DNA of 64,000 nt from Streptomyces ipomoeae 91-03 (GTDB taxonomy: Bacteria; Actinomycetota; Actinomycetes; Streptomycetales; Streptomycetaceae), in assembly GCF_000317595.1 (NCBI RefSeq), contig NZ_AEJC01000629.1, positions 1-64,000 of the forward strand. The letters are read 5' to 3'. Numbering within the stretch: position 1 is the stretch's first letter; each line of letters opens with the position of its first letter. The notes under the pieces are model-generated. The model did not search any database. It saw only the letters and a list, made by a program, of their open reading frames with translations, and was not told where the DNA came from. A program made the position numbers and the translations under genes. Positions 35,923 to 44,403 of this stretch are shown here, in pieces.

Positions 35923-36687
35923 ATGGTCACGTGGTCGGCCGACGGCACGGAAGCCGGCGGTCGGGTGGCCCGTCGGTGTCAGCGCTTGGCGACGAACACG
36001 TGGGAGGCGACGTCCGCGCCCAGTTCCGCGGCCTCGCCGCCGCTGCCCACGAGGACTCCGCCCGCCGCCTCCGTCACGCTCACCACGGAGCCGGGCTGCA
36101 CGCCGGCCCGCCGCAACGTGTACATCAGCTGCGCGTCCGTCTGGATGGGCTCGCCGATACGGCGTACGACGACGGTCTTGCCCTCCGTACCCGGGTCGAG
36201 GTCCGCCAGCGACACCATGCCCTCGTCCAGGAACGGGTCCGCGCCGTCCTTCTCGCCCAACTCCTCAAGCCCCGGGATCGGGTTGCCGTACGGCGACTCG
36301 GTGGGGTGCCGGAGCAGTTCGAGCACGCGGCGCTCGACGGCCTCGCTCATGACGTGCTCCCAGCGACACGCCTCCGCGTGCACCTGCTCCCACTCCAGGC
36401 CGATCACGTCGACGAGCAGGCACTCCGCGAGACGGTGCTTGCGCATCACACGCGTCGCGAGGCGGCGGCCCTCCTCGGTGAGCTCCAGGTGGCGGTCCGG
36501 GGCGACCGACACCAGGCCGTCCCGCTCCATACGGGCCACCGTCTGGCTCACCGTCGGACCGCTCTGGTCGAGCCGTTCGGCGATCCGGGCGCGCATGGGG
36601 ACCACACCTTCCTCCTCCAGCTCGAGGATGGTGCGGAGATACATCTCCGTCGTATCGATCAGTCCGGACATACGTGCCCCTCGATGA
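35923..36687 (+). other. Antisense open frame across dmdR1 (candidate adm)
   Basis: An uninterrupted plus-strand frame runs opposite dmdR1; a second, in another frame (35769 onward), continues into the SIS gene. In S. coelicolor an antisense gene, adm, overlaps dmdR1 and was reported to affect siderophore and antibiotic production. High GC makes long antisense frames common, so sequence alone does not prove expression. Confidence 0.3.
35979..36671 (-). CDS. dmdR1: DtxR/IdeR-family iron-dependent repressor DmdR1
   Basis: Master iron regulator of 230 residues that represses siderophore and iron-uptake genes when loaded with Fe2+. Winged HTH RIAERLDQSGPTVSQTVARM; metal ligands in MRKHRLAE (His, Glu) and HAEACRWEHVMS (Cys, Glu, His); SH3-like C-terminal domain (RRAGVQPGSVVSV). 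GAGGGG six bases before ATG fixes the start. Neighbourhood (SIS gene divergent) and length fit S. coelicolor DmdR1 rather than DmdR2; this is from memory. No iron box is visible in its own upstream region. Confidence 0.9.
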   Translation of the reverse strand: MSGLIDTTEMYLRTILELEEEGVVPMRARIAERLDQSGPTVSQTVARMERDGLVSVAPDRHLELTEEGRRLATRVMRKHRLAECLLVDVIGLEWEQVHAEACRWEHVMSEAVERRVLELLRHPTESPYGNPIPGLEELGEKDGADPFLDEGMVSLADLDPGTEGKTVVVRRIGEPIQTDAQLMYTLRRAGVQPGSVVSVTEAAGGVLVGSGGEAAELGADVASHVFVAKR

Positions 36688-36859
36688 GATTCCGCCGGAA
36701 GCGTCGCTGTGGCCCACCGGCATGCGCTGGCCCTGGCCTCAATTCTTACGCATCGGACCGACAACGGGGTTATCGCCGCCGATTTCCGGGGGTTGCCGCC
36801 CGAGTACCCCCGCTCGGGGCCATGGGATGGGCGCGGTGCGAGGACATGCGCGGGTTGTA

Positions 36860-36951
36860 TGTGGCTGTTCGCGAGGCTGGATTGATCTGCGGCTCCGCCA
36901 CGTGGGCGCGAGCAACCACGAACCACGGCCCACCCCATGGCCGTATTGACA
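36860..36951. repeat. Dispersed intergenic repeat, inverted copy contributing a -35 box
   Basis: GCGGCTCCGCCACGTGGGCG then CGAGCAACCACGAACCACGG, inverted relative to the copy near 31,400. Its right end, CCGTATTGACA, supplies the TTGACA of the SIS-gene promoter. Confidence 0.6.
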
Positions 36952-36976
36952 CCCCACTGGTCCAGACCTCTAACGT
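36946..36976 (+). promoter_or_regulatory. Promoter of the SIS-domain gene
   Basis: TTGACA (36946-36951), 19-bp spacer, TAACGT (36971-36976). Transcription would start near 36,983, leaving a leader of about 28 bases with GGAGG before the ATG. Confidence 0.6.
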
Positions 36977-37010
36977 GATCCACCGGAACGGACGAAGTGG
37001 AGGATCAGGC

Positions 37011-37769
37011 ATGGTCGAGGGCACCCCCGCAGGCCGGCGTTTCTTCAACTCGGCGATCGAACTGCTGGAGCGCGTACGAGACGAGGAGGCCGAGAACATC
37101 ACCACGGCCGGAAACCTGATCGCGGACACCGTCACCGCCGACGGCCGCCTGTTCGCCTTCGGCGCCGGCCACTCCTCACTCGCCGCACAGGACCTCGTCT
37201 ACCGGGCCGGCGGCCTCGCACTGATGAACCTCCTGCCCGTACCCGGCGCCGTAGGCGTGGACGTCATGCCCGCGACCCTGGGCTCCGCCCTGGAACGCGT
37301 CGACGGCCTGGCGACCGCCGTACTGGACGCGAGCCCCCTGCGCGCCGGCGACCTCCTGGTGATCATCTCGCTCTCCGGACGCAACGCCCTCCCCGTCGAG
37401 ATGGCCATCCACGCCCGCGAACTGGGAGTGAAGGTCATCGGCGTCACCTCCGTCGCATACGCCACCGAGACGAAATCCCGCCACTCCTCCGGCACCTTCC
37501 TCAAGGACCACTGCGACCTCGTCCTCGACTCCAAGATCTCGATCGGCGACGCGGAACTCACCCACGACGCCGTACCCGCGCCCTTCGCCCCGGCCTCCAC
37601 CGTCGTCACCTCCGCCCTCCTCCAGGCGGTCATGGCCACCGCCGCCACCACCCTCGCCGACCGGGGCATCCAGCCCCCGCTGCTCCGCTCCGGGAACGTC
37701 GACGGCGGCCTCGACTGGAACGACCGGGTCATGCGGGAGTACGGCGACCGGATCTTCTACCTGCGCTGA
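37011..37769 (+). CDS. SIS-domain sugar-phosphate-binding protein
   Basis: 252 residues with one sugar-isomerase (SIS) domain: LFAFGAGHSSLAAQDLVYRAGG, LLVIISLSGRNALPVEMA (phosphate-binding Ser cluster) and GVTSVAYATETKSRHSSG. Resembles GmhA/AgaS-like or phosphosugar isomerase-like proteins; substrate unknown. GGAGG eight bases before ATG 37011 fixes the start, although the frame is open much further up, antisense to dmdR1. Confidence 0.87.
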   Translation: MVEGTPAGRRFFNSAIELLERVRDEEAENITTAGNLIADTVTADGRLFAFGAGHSSLAAQDLVYRAGGLALMNLLPVPGAVGVDVMPATLGSALERVDGLATAVLDASPLRAGDLLVIISLSGRNALPVEMAIHARELGVKVIGVTSVAYATETKSRHSSGTFLKDHCDLVLDSKISIGDAELTHDAVPAPFAPASTVVTSALLQAVMATAATTLADRGIQPPLLRSGNVDGGLDWNDRVMREYGDRIFYLR

Positions 37770-37869
37770 CGAGGCCCACGGCGGCTGCGTGCGGCACACA
37801 CGTGCACAGGGGTACGCAGGGGCGCCCAGTGGTCCATGGAAAACCATGAGGAAGAAATCCGGCGCACAA

Positions 37870-37898
37870 CTGTTTCGTCCAAATCTTGCGGGAAACAG
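37870..37898. promoter_or_regulatory. Inverted repeat upstream of the PAS-protein gene
   Basis: CTGTTTC-N15-GAAACAG ends 28 bp before the start. Nearby CATGG-AAAA-CCATG (about 37,832) may be the SIS terminator or a second site. Confidence 0.4.
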
Positions 37899-37925
37899 AT
37901 GTGGGCTGGGTCACGTTCGAGTTGA

Positions 37926-39494
37926 ATGATGGCGAGTGAGCGAACCAACGCGCCGTACATGCCGTACATGCGGACGCAACGCAGCCTGCAGGGGGTTCAG
38001 GTGAGTGCTTCCCGGCGTAGTGGGACCACCGACGAACTCGGACCCGACGAGCCCGAGCGGGACGGTCCGACGGACGAGAACAGCGAGAACAACGAAGAAA
38101 CCGACGACACGGCAGCCGACCCCGAGGACACGGACGGCCTCAAGGACACCGAGGACTCCATGGACTCCGGCGGTTCGGACCTGCTCGCCGCCCTGCTGGA
38201 CGGGATGGACGCGGCGCTGTGCGCCTTCGACGTCGACGGCGTCGTCACCCACTGGAACCGCGAGGCCGAGCGAATCCTGGGCTGGAGCGCCGAGGAAGCG
38301 GTCGGCCGCCGCGGGTTCGCCGGATGGGCCGTACGGACCGCCGACGCCCAGGAGGTCGAGGGGCGGCTGATGGCCGCCATGCACTCCCCCGGACGCCAGG
38401 TCCACGAGTTCGCCCTGCTCACCAAGGACGGCGGACGGGTACTCGTACGGACCCAGTCCGCCGCCGTACCCGGCCCCGACGGCAAGCCCGCCGGACTGTA
38501 CTGCGCCTTCAGCGAGGTCCACGCCCAGATCGACCTCGAACGGTCCATCGCCCTCAGCGAGGCCCTCTTCGACGACGCCTCCTGGGGAGTCGTCCTCGTC
38601 GACGCCGACCTGCGCCCCGCCGTCGTCAACTCCCACGCCGCCCGCTCCCTCGGCATCGGCCGCACGGCGGTCCTCGGGCGCCCGCTCGGCGAACTCCTCA
38701 CCCAGGGCGTCGAGGAACTGGAGAGCGCCCTCACCCACGTACTCGCCGAAGGCGCACCGCCCGCCCCCGCCGAGATCTGGGTCGGCGTCCGCACCCCCGA
38801 CGGGGAGAAACGACGCTGCTGGCGCAGCGGCTTCCTCCGCCTCGCCTCACCGCTGGCCGAGGAACCGGTACCGCTCGGCGTCGGCTGGCTCTTCCAGGAC
38901 ATCACCGAGGCCAAGCAGAGCGAGCAGGAAGCCGCGCTGCTGCGCTTCCGCGTCAACCAGCTCCACCGGGCCTCGCGCGCCGCCGCCGAGTGCGAGGACC
39001 CCGGCGAGGCCGCCACCATCCACCTCGACTTCGCCCTCGCCGGCTTCGCCGACCACGCCCTCATCGACCGGGTCTCCGGCGGCACCCTCATCGACGGCGA
39101 AGGCCCCACCCGCCTCGTACGCGCCGCCGCCACGCCCTCCGGCACGCCCGGCCCCAGCAACCTCACCGGCCACGCCGGCCTCCCCGTCCGCTACGGCCAG
39201 GGCCACCCCGCCCTGCAGTGCGTGGAACGGGCCGGCTCGGTCCGCGCCAGCGCCGGCGCCGCCACCCCCGAGGCCGCCCGCACCTGGGCCACCGACCGCC
39301 AGTGGCCCCCGGACACCGTCCACGCCCTCTGCGCCGTACTCCGCAGCCGCGGTCGCACCCTCGGCGTCGTCACCTTCCTCCGCGGCGCCGGCCGCAACCA
39401 GTTCGAACGCGCCGACGCGGTGTACGCGGAGGACGTGGCGGTACGCATCGCCGCGGCCCTGGATCTGGAGGCACTGGAGAGGTCGTCGGACTAG
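37926..39494 (+). CDS. PAS-domain signalling protein with C-terminal GAF-like region
   Basis: 522 residues, soluble. The acidic N-terminal tail (DEPERDGPTDENSENNEE) is followed by PAS 1 (LDGMDAALCAFDVDGVVTHWNREAERILGW split across residues 90-120) and PAS 2 (EALFDDASWGVVLVDADL). A GAF-like region covers about 330-520. No kinase, phosphatase or GGDEF output domain is present, so it may relay by protein contact. Start: third-position GC is already high from ATG 37926, so that is used; GTG 38001, with AGGGGG upstream, is a real alternative. Confidence 0.82.
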   Translation: MMASERTNAPYMPYMRTQRSLQGVQVSASRRSGTTDELGPDEPERDGPTDENSENNEETDDTAADPEDTDGLKDTEDSMDSGGSDLLAALLDGMDAALCAFDVDGVVTHWNREAERILGWSAEEAVGRRGFAGWAVRTADAQEVEGRLMAAMHSPGRQVHEFALLTKDGGRVLVRTQSAAVPGPDGKPAGLYCAFSEVHAQIDLERSIALSEALFDDASWGVVLVDADLRPAVVNSHAARSLGIGRTAVLGRPLGELLTQGVEELESALTHVLAEGAPPAPAEIWVGVRTPDGEKRRCWRSGFLRLASPLAEEPVPLGVGWLFQDITEAKQSEQEAALLRFRVNQLHRASRAAAECEDPGEAATIHLDFALAGFADHALIDRVSGGTLIDGEGPTRLVRAAATPSGTPGPSNLTGHAGLPVRYGQGHPALQCVERAGSVRASAGAATPEAARTWATDRQWPPDTVHALCAVLRSRGRTLGVVTFLRGAGRNQFERADAVYAEDVAVRIAAALDLEALERSSD

Positions 39495-39870
39495 CACCGT
39501 CGCAGTACTGGATCCGACCGGATCGGATCCAGATCGGCCCAGGCCGGACCGGACGCCGATGGACCTGCGGCACCGCGCGGGCGCACGGCGACGTACGGGC
39601 ACACGGCGACGCGCGGGGTCATGGCGCCGCCAGAGGTCTGCGGCGCCACTGGGGCACGGCGCTGTCACGCGTCAGCGGCACCGCAATGGGCCACGCCGCC
39701 GTCAAGGTCCCCGCCGCCACCAGGGGTTCCGCATCACCGTCACGGGCACCACCGCCAGGGGCGCCGGCACGGGCCCACGCCGCCGGCATGGACGGATCCC
39801 CCGGGGAGGTGGCCGGGCCTCGCCTTAAAGCACTCGCGTCCGTTCATCGGCCCGGCGCAGAATCCCCACC
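39495..39870. other. Intergenic region, no gene seen
   Basis: Contains short repeats of GCACGGCGACG (39,585-39,615) and a GATCC/GGATC-rich start (ACCGGATCGGATCCAGATCGG). No convincing gene. Confidence 0.45.
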
Positions 39871-40509
39871 ATGGCCCTCATCCACCACACCACCCTCAAG
39901 CCCACCAAGCTCGAACTCCTGGCCTCCTGGCTCCCCACCCGCCCGTGGTACGCCGACGGCCCCGGCGAACCCCGGCTCACCAAGGCCGGCGGCTTCCGGC
40001 TCGACGACCCCGAGGGCGAGGTGGGCATCGAGTTCATGGTCGCCACCGACACCTCGGGCTCCACCCCGGTCCACTACCTGGTCCCGCTCACCTACCGCGG
40101 CGCCCCACTCGACGGCGCCGACCACGCCCTCATCGGCACGATGGAACACGGCGTCCTGGGCAAGCGCTGGGCCTACGACGGCTGCCACGACCCCGTCCTG
40201 CTCACCCAGCTCCTGGCCCTCTTCGAGGGCAACGCCGAACCCCAGGCCCAGAGCCTCACCGACACCCCGGACCCCGAGATCACCCGCTCATACACCGGCG
40301 ACGGCTCTCTGTCCCTGGGCGCCCTCACCCCCGCGGACGACGACAAGAGCACCAAGCTCTCGCTACGACCGGGCACGACCCTCCACCTCAACCGAACCCT
40401 CCAGCCCGGCCCGGACACCCTCCCCGAAGGGGCAACGGGACACGTCGCCGGCCACTGGAACCTCCCGGACGACACCCGCGCCCGCGCCGTTTTCGCCGTA
40501 CTGCGGTAA
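39871..40509 (+). CDS. Maltokinase N-terminal cap-like domain protein
   Basis: 212 residues. IHHTTLKPTKLELLASWLPT and RPWYADG, then GGFRLDDPEGEVGIEFMV, match the N-terminal cap of actinobacterial maltokinase (Mak), but the kinase domain is absent. Stand-alone caps occur in Streptomyces and their function is not known to me. The C-terminal half (LGALTPADDDKSTKLSLRPG) is a beta-rich extension. The stop is followed within about 20 bases by a new promoter. Confidence 0.75.
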   Translation: MALIHHTTLKPTKLELLASWLPTRPWYADGPGEPRLTKAGGFRLDDPEGEVGIEFMVATDTSGSTPVHYLVPLTYRGAPLDGADHALIGTMEHGVLGKRWAYDGCHDPVLLTQLLALFEGNAEPQAQSLTDTPDPEITRSYTGDGSLSLGALTPADDDKSTKLSLRPGTTLHLNRTLQPGPDTLPEGATGHVAGHWNLPDDTRARAVFAVLR

Positions 40510-40526
40510 ACCCCTCGAAAAATCGC

Positions 40527-40555
40527 TTGAGCGCCACGAGAACGGTTCTTAAGGT
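40527..40555 (+). promoter_or_regulatory. Strong vegetative promoter
   Basis: TTGAGC (40527-40532), 17-bp spacer, TAAGGT (40550-40555), a good match to the main Streptomyces sigma factor. Start expected near 40,562, leading into a 12-codon ORF. Confidence 0.65.
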
Positions 40556-40588
40556 GTGCGGTACACGAGAAGGGAGGTGGTTCGGCAG

Positions 40589-40627
40589 ATGTATGACAAC
40601 CGGACGCGTGAGGTGGCTGCGGGCTAG
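40589..40627 (+). CDS. 12-codon ORF (MYDNRTREVAAG) behind its own promoter
   Basis: ATG-to-TAG frame of 12 codons with AGGGAGG eight bases upstream and a consensus-like promoter 35-60 bp upstream. No larger plus-strand gene follows; the next gene is convergent citrate synthase, whose terminator hairpin lies 180 bp away. It may be a micropeptide, the translated part of a small RNA, or a leader whose gene was lost. I know of no annotated relative. Confidence 0.45.
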   Translation: MYDNRTREVAAG

Positions 40628-40810
40628 CGGCCTGTCACCACACTCGGTGCGGTGCCGGACCAGTGCGTGAATTGAACGCGCAGCCGGCCCAATCTCAAGC
40701 AGTCACCCGACCCGTGGGCTCGCCGGTACGTCCGGCCGGCTTCTCCGTCGTTGAGATGGGGGACCTGAGCTCGCGGGTCGTCTGCGTTTGTGGGGTGGGG
40801 AGTGAGGGGG

Positions 40811-40840
40811 GCCACGCGGGGCTGGTCGGTCCCGCGTGGC
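40811..40840. terminator. Citrate synthase terminator
   Basis: GCCACGCGGG-N10-CCCGCGTGGC perfect 10-bp stem just beyond the minus-strand stop. It would also end the short plus-strand transcript started near 40,562. Confidence 0.75.
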
Positions 40841-40857
40841 GTGAGGGTCGGATTTCG

Positions 40858-41961
40858 TCAGTGGGCGGCGATGTCCTCGTAGCCCTCGATGTCCCGGGGG
40901 TCGCGGGGGCCCGGGCCGATGTAGCGGGCGGAGGGGCGGACGAGGCGGCCGGTGCGCTTCTGTTCGAGGATGTGGGCCGACCAGCCCGCCGTGCGGGCGC
41001 AGGTGAACATGGATGTGAACATGTGGGCCGGGACCTCGGCGAAGTCCAGGACGATGGCCGCCCAGAATTCGACGTTCGTGGCGAGGACACGGTCGGGGCG
41101 GCGGGCGTGGAGTTCTGCCAGGGCCGCCTTTTCCAGGGCTTCGGCGACCTCGAAGCGGGGGGCGCCGAGGTCGCGGGCGGTGCGGCGGAGGACTCGGGCT
41201 CGGGGGTCCTCGGCGCGGTAGACGCGGTGGCCGAAGCCCATGAGGCGTTCGCCCTTGTCGAGGGCTCGTTTGACATAGGCCTCGGCGTCGCCCGTGCGTT
41301 CGATTTCCTCGATCATGCCGAGGACGCGGGAGGGGGCTCCGCCGTGCAGGGGGCCGGACATGGCTCCTACGGCGCCGGACAGCGCGGCTGCGACGTCCGC
41401 GCCCGTCGAGGCGATCACGCGGGCGGTGAAGGTGGACGCGTTCATGCCGTGTTCCGCAGCCGAGGTCCAGTACGCGTCCACGGCTGCCACGTGCTTCGGG
41501 TCGGGCTCGCCGCGCCAGCGGATCATGAAGCGTTCGACGACGGACTGGGCCTTGTCGATCTCGCGCTGCGGGACCATGGGCAGGCCCTGGCCGCGGGCGG
41601 ACTGGGCGACGTAGGAGAGGGCCATGACGGCGGCGCGGGCGAGGTCCTCGCGGGCCTGTTCCTCGTCGATGTCGAGGAGGGGTTTGAGGCCCCAGACCGG
41701 GGCGAGCATGGCCAGGGCCGACTGGACGTCGACGCGGATGTCGCCGGAGTGGACGGGGATCGGGAACGGTTCGGCGGGGGGCAGGCCGGGGCGGAAGGCT
41801 CCGTCGACGAGCAGGCCCCAGACGTTGCCGAAGGAGACGCGGCCGACCAGGTCCTCGATGTCGACGCCCCGGTAGCGGAGGGCGCCGCCCTCCTTGTCCG
41901 GTTCGGCGATCTCCGTTTCGAACGCTATGACTCCTTCGAGCCCGGGTACGAAGTCGGACAT
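40858..41961 (-). CDS. Citrate synthase family protein
   Basis: Condenses oxaloacetate and acetyl-CoA (or another acyl-CoA) to citrate or a homologue. 367 residues, type II-like short form. Catalytic residues are visible in SAAEHGMNASTF (His), GFGHRVYR (His) and VLDFAEVP (Asp). GAGGAG lies seven bases before the chosen ATG. Actinomycetes carry several citrate/methylcitrate synthases, and sequence alone does not decide which this is. Divergent from pdxH, with an inverted repeat between. Confidence 0.92.
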   Translation of the reverse strand: MSDFVPGLEGVIAFETEIAEPDKEGGALRYRGVDIEDLVGRVSFGNVWGLLVDGAFRPGLPPAEPFPIPVHSGDIRVDVQSALAMLAPVWGLKPLLDIDEEQAREDLARAAVMALSYVAQSARGQGLPMVPQREIDKAQSVVERFMIRWRGEPDPKHVAAVDAYWTSAAEHGMNASTFTARVIASTGADVAAALSGAVGAMSGPLHGGAPSRVLGMIEEIERTGDAEAYVKRALDKGERLMGFGHRVYRAEDPRARVLRRTARDLGAPRFEVAEALEKAALAELHARRPDRVLATNVEFWAAIVLDFAEVPAHMFTSMFTCARTAGWSAHILEQKRTGRLVRPSARYIGPGPRDPRDIEGYEDIAAH

Positions 41962-42048
41962 CAGGCGGCTCCTCTTGATGTGTGCGACAGGGGGCGGCTG
42001 GTGGATGCGGCCGGAGGGGCCCAACCAGAATGTTCCAGCACCTTACGC

Positions 42049-42090
42049 CTGAGTGCCAGGTTTGGGGAGAGTGTGCGGCACTCAGTGCCA
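42049..42090. promoter_or_regulatory. Inverted repeat CTGAGTGCC-N19-GGCACTCAG
   Basis: Perfect 9-bp arms 19 bp apart (42049-42057 and 42077-42085). The right arm also overlaps GGCACT-C-AGTGCC, giving three half-sites. It lies in the gap between the divergent citrate synthase and pdxH genes. Confidence 0.55.
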
Positions 42091-42130
42091 CCAGCCTTCC
42101 GGTCGGCCGTCCATGCGGCAGGATGGCCCC

Positions 42131-42802
42131 GTGAACGATCCCGGTCTCGTACCCATGCCCGATCCCGCTCTGATGCGCAAGCAGTACCGGGCCGACGGGC
42201 TCGACGAGAGCGAGCTGGCCGATGATCCGATGGAGCAGTTCGGGCGGTGGTTCCGGCAGGCCGCGCAGGACGGCGCGATGTTCGAGCCGAACGCCATGGT
42301 CGTGTCGACCGCCGACGCCGAGGGGCGGTCCAGCTCTCGTACGGTGCTGATGAAGGCGTTCGACGAGCAGGGCTTCGTCTTCTACACGAACTACGGCTCC
42401 CGCAAGGCCCTCGATCTCGCCGGGAACCCGTATGTCTCGCTGCTCTTCCCGTGGCATCCGATCGCCCGGCAGGTGATCGTGAGCGGTACGGCGCGGCGGA
42501 CGGGGCGGGACGAGACGGCGGCGTACTTCCGTACGCGTCCGCATGGTTCGCAGTTGGGCGCGTGGGCCAGCGCGCAGTCCTCCGTCATCGCCTCGCGGGC
42601 CGAACTGGACGCCATGTACGAGGAGTTGGCCGCCCGTTATCCGGAGGGCGAGCAGGTGCCGGTGCCGCCGAACTGGGGTGGTTTCCGGGTGGTGCCGCAG
42701 AGTGTGGAGTTCTGGCAGGGGCGGTGGAATCGGCTGCACGACCGGTTGCGGTATGTGGCGGAGCCGGATGGGTCCTGGCGGGTGGAGCGGCTGAGTCCAT
42801 GA
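42131..42802 (+). CDS. pdxH: Pyridoxamine 5'-phosphate oxidase
   Basis: FMN enzyme that makes pyridoxal 5'-phosphate from PNP/PMP. 223 residues. FMN/substrate motifs are [34 protein letters not shown] and C-terminal [17 protein letters not shown] followed by RLHDR. GTG 42131 with AGGATGG upstream gives the usual family length; an earlier GTG would overlap the inverted repeat. Monocistronic, ending in a repeat array. Confidence 0.95.
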   Translation: MNDPGLVPMPDPALMRKQYRADGLDESELADDPMEQFGRWFRQAAQDGAMFEPNAMVVSTADAEGRSSSRTVLMKAFDEQGFVFYTNYGSRKALDLAGNPYVSLLFPWHPIARQVIVSGTARRTGRDETAAYFRTRPHGSQLGAWASAQSSVIASRAELDAMYEELAARYPEGEQVPVPPNWGGFRVVPQSVEFWQGRWNRLHDRLRYVAEPDGSWRVERLSP

Positions 42803-42806
42803 GGCC

Positions 42807-42960
42807 GGGGATCAGCCTGTCCGTGGTCCGAGGATCAATTCGCCGATGGCCGGGCGCGGTCCGAGGATCAGTTCTCCGATGGCCGGGCGTGGTCTGAGGA
42901 TCAGTTCTCCGATGGTCTGCGGATCGGTTCGCCGACGGCCCGTGCGTGGCCTGAGGATCA
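42807..42960. repeat. GGATCA-centred tandem array between convergent genes
   Basis: GAGGATCAGTTCTCCGATGG-type units begin at about 42807, 42830, 42863, 42896, 42919 and 42953, spaced 23, 33, 33, 23 and 34 bp. The last unit contains the TetR stop codon. Confidence 0.75.
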
Positions 42961-43578
42961 GTCCTTCGATCGGTCCAGCGCCTCGTCGAGGAGTGCCGCC
43001 CACTGGGCGACGACCTTGTCGCGGCGTGCGGTGTCGTCGGTGAGGAGGTTGGCGAGGCCGAGGCCGCGGGCCATGTCGAGCATGCCCTGGACGGTTTCGC
43101 GGACGCCGGGGGCGGTCTCGTCGGCGCCGAGGAGATCGACGGCTATGCGGTGGGTCTCGCGGCCGACGTGGGCCTCCAGTTCGGTGACCCGGGGGCGGAG
43201 CTGGTCCTCGTTGGAGGCGGCGACCCAGAGGTGGAGGGCGGCGCGGAAGAGGGGGCCGGTGTAGAGGTCGACGAGGGCGGCGACGACGGCCCGGCGGTCG
43301 GTGGCGCCTTCGGGGAAGAGGGCGCGCAGGGCGGTGGAGCGCTCTTCGGCGACGTACTCGACGGCGGCGGTGAAGAGGTCCTCGCGGGTGCGGAAGTGGT
43401 GCTGGGCCGCGCCCCGGGAGACGCCGGCGCGTTCGGCGACGACCGACACCGTGGAGCCGGCCCAGCCGTGTTCGGCGAGGCAGGCCACGGCGGCTTGGAG
43501 CAGCCGCTGCCGGGTGGCTCGGCTGCGGTCCTGTTTCGGAGCGGCGGCGCTCGGTCCGGCCGTGTTCACAACACCCAT
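42958..43578 (-). CDS. TetR-family transcriptional regulator
   Basis: 206 residues. The N-terminal HTH is TVSVVAERAGVSRGAAQHHFRTREDLF; the ligand-binding part is ordinary helical. Its start overlaps the enoyl-CoA hydratase 3' end by 13 bp, making it the last gene of the AtuA/carboxylase operon. The natural candidate target is the palindrome before the first gene of that operon, giving feedback control by an acyl-CoA (inference). Confidence 0.9.
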   Translation of the reverse strand: MGVVNTAGPSAAAPKQDRSRATRQRLLQAAVACLAEHGWAGSTVSVVAERAGVSRGAAQHHFRTREDLFTAAVEYVAEERSTALRALFPEGATDRRAVVAALVDLYTGPLFRAALHLWVAASNEDQLRPRVTELEAHVGRETHRIAVDLLGADETAPGVRETVQGMLDMARGLGLANLLTDDTARRDKVVAQWAALLDEALDRSKD

Positions 43579-44324
43579 TCCGGTTCCCGTCTTTCGAGGA
43601 ATGCCGTCATGCCCTCGCGGGCGTCGGCGGAGGCGAACAGCCGGGACGAGAGGCGGGTCAGTTCGCCTGCGTCCAGGTCGAAGCTCTCCAGCACCTTAGC
43701 CGTGAGCAGGTGTTTCGTCTCCGCCAGGGCCGTCGGGGAGGCTCGGCGGAGTCCGTCGAGGACGGGTTCGAGTATGTCGTCGACGTCGGCGCCGGCGGCG
43801 GTGAGCAGGCCGACGCGGGCGGCCTCGGCGGGGCCGAACGTCTCGCCGGTGAGGTAGTAGCGGGCGAGGGCGCGGGGGTCGGTGCGGGGCTGGAGTGTGA
43901 GGGAGATGACGGCGGGGGCGACGCCGATGCGGACCTCGGTGAAGGCGAAGGTGGCCTCGGGGCCGGCGGCGGTGATGTCGCAGGCGCCGAGGAGGCCGAG
44001 GCCGCCGGCCCTGACGTGGCCGGTGACGCGGGCGACGACGGGTTTGCGCAGCTTGAGGATCTGGCGGAGCAGCTTGACCAGGTCCTTGGGGTCGGGCGGG
44101 TCGCGCAGGTCGGCGCCCGCGCAGAACGTGTTGCCGGTGTGGGTGAGGAGGACGGCGCGTGCGTCGTCGTCCTTTCCGCATCGGGTCAGGGCGTCCGACA
44201 GTTCGCTCACCAGTGCGGCCGACAGGGCGTTGCGGTTGGCCGGGGAGTCGAGGGTGAGGGTGGTGATGCCGCGGTGGTGTGCGGAACGGATGAGGGGGGC
44301 GGGGTCCGTCATGGGGTCCGTCAT
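43566..44324 (-). CDS. Enoyl-CoA hydratase family protein
   Basis: Crotonase of 252 residues. LDSPANRNALSAAL, oxyanion segment NTFCAGADLRDP, VTGHVRAGGLGLLGACDI and RIGVAPAVISL, where the usual second acid is not evident. AGGAG six bases before the first of two tandem ATG GAC-CCC repeats fixes the start. In the operon it would hydrate the unsaturated product of the preceding carboxylase/dehydrogenase steps, like AtuE or LiuC. Confidence 0.88.
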   Translation of the reverse strand: MTDPMTDPAPLIRSAHHRGITTLTLDSPANRNALSAALVSELSDALTRCGKDDDARAVLLTHTGNTFCAGADLRDPPDPKDLVKLLRQILKLRKPVVARVTGHVRAGGLGLLGACDITAAGPEATFAFTEVRIGVAPAVISLTLQPRTDPRALARYYLTGETFGPAEAARVGLLTAAGADVDDILEPVLDGLRRASPTALAETKHLLTAKVLESFDLDAGELTRLSSRLFASADAREGMTAFLERREPEWVL

Positions 44325-44403
44325 GGGTGCTCCTGGGTCGCGGCGGGGCTGAGGTCGCGACGGGTTCGCGGTGGGGCTGAGGTCGCGGAGGTTCTTTCTC
44401 GGC

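Larger units (their letters stand above)
34985..35978. other. 1-kb gene-free region
   Basis: Frames here are short or have unnatural composition, so I call no gene. It contains a 16-bp palindrome (35269-35284), a strong hairpin (35451-35478) and two copies of GGGGTGGTCACCCTC 26 bp apart (35740-35780). A lost or very small gene is possible. Confidence 0.5.

Noticed and set aside
40703-42739. 678-codon minus-strand open frame overlapping citrate synthase
   Set aside because: Different frame from citrate synthase, Pro/Arg/His-rich, no domain; the citrate synthase frame has all catalytic residues.
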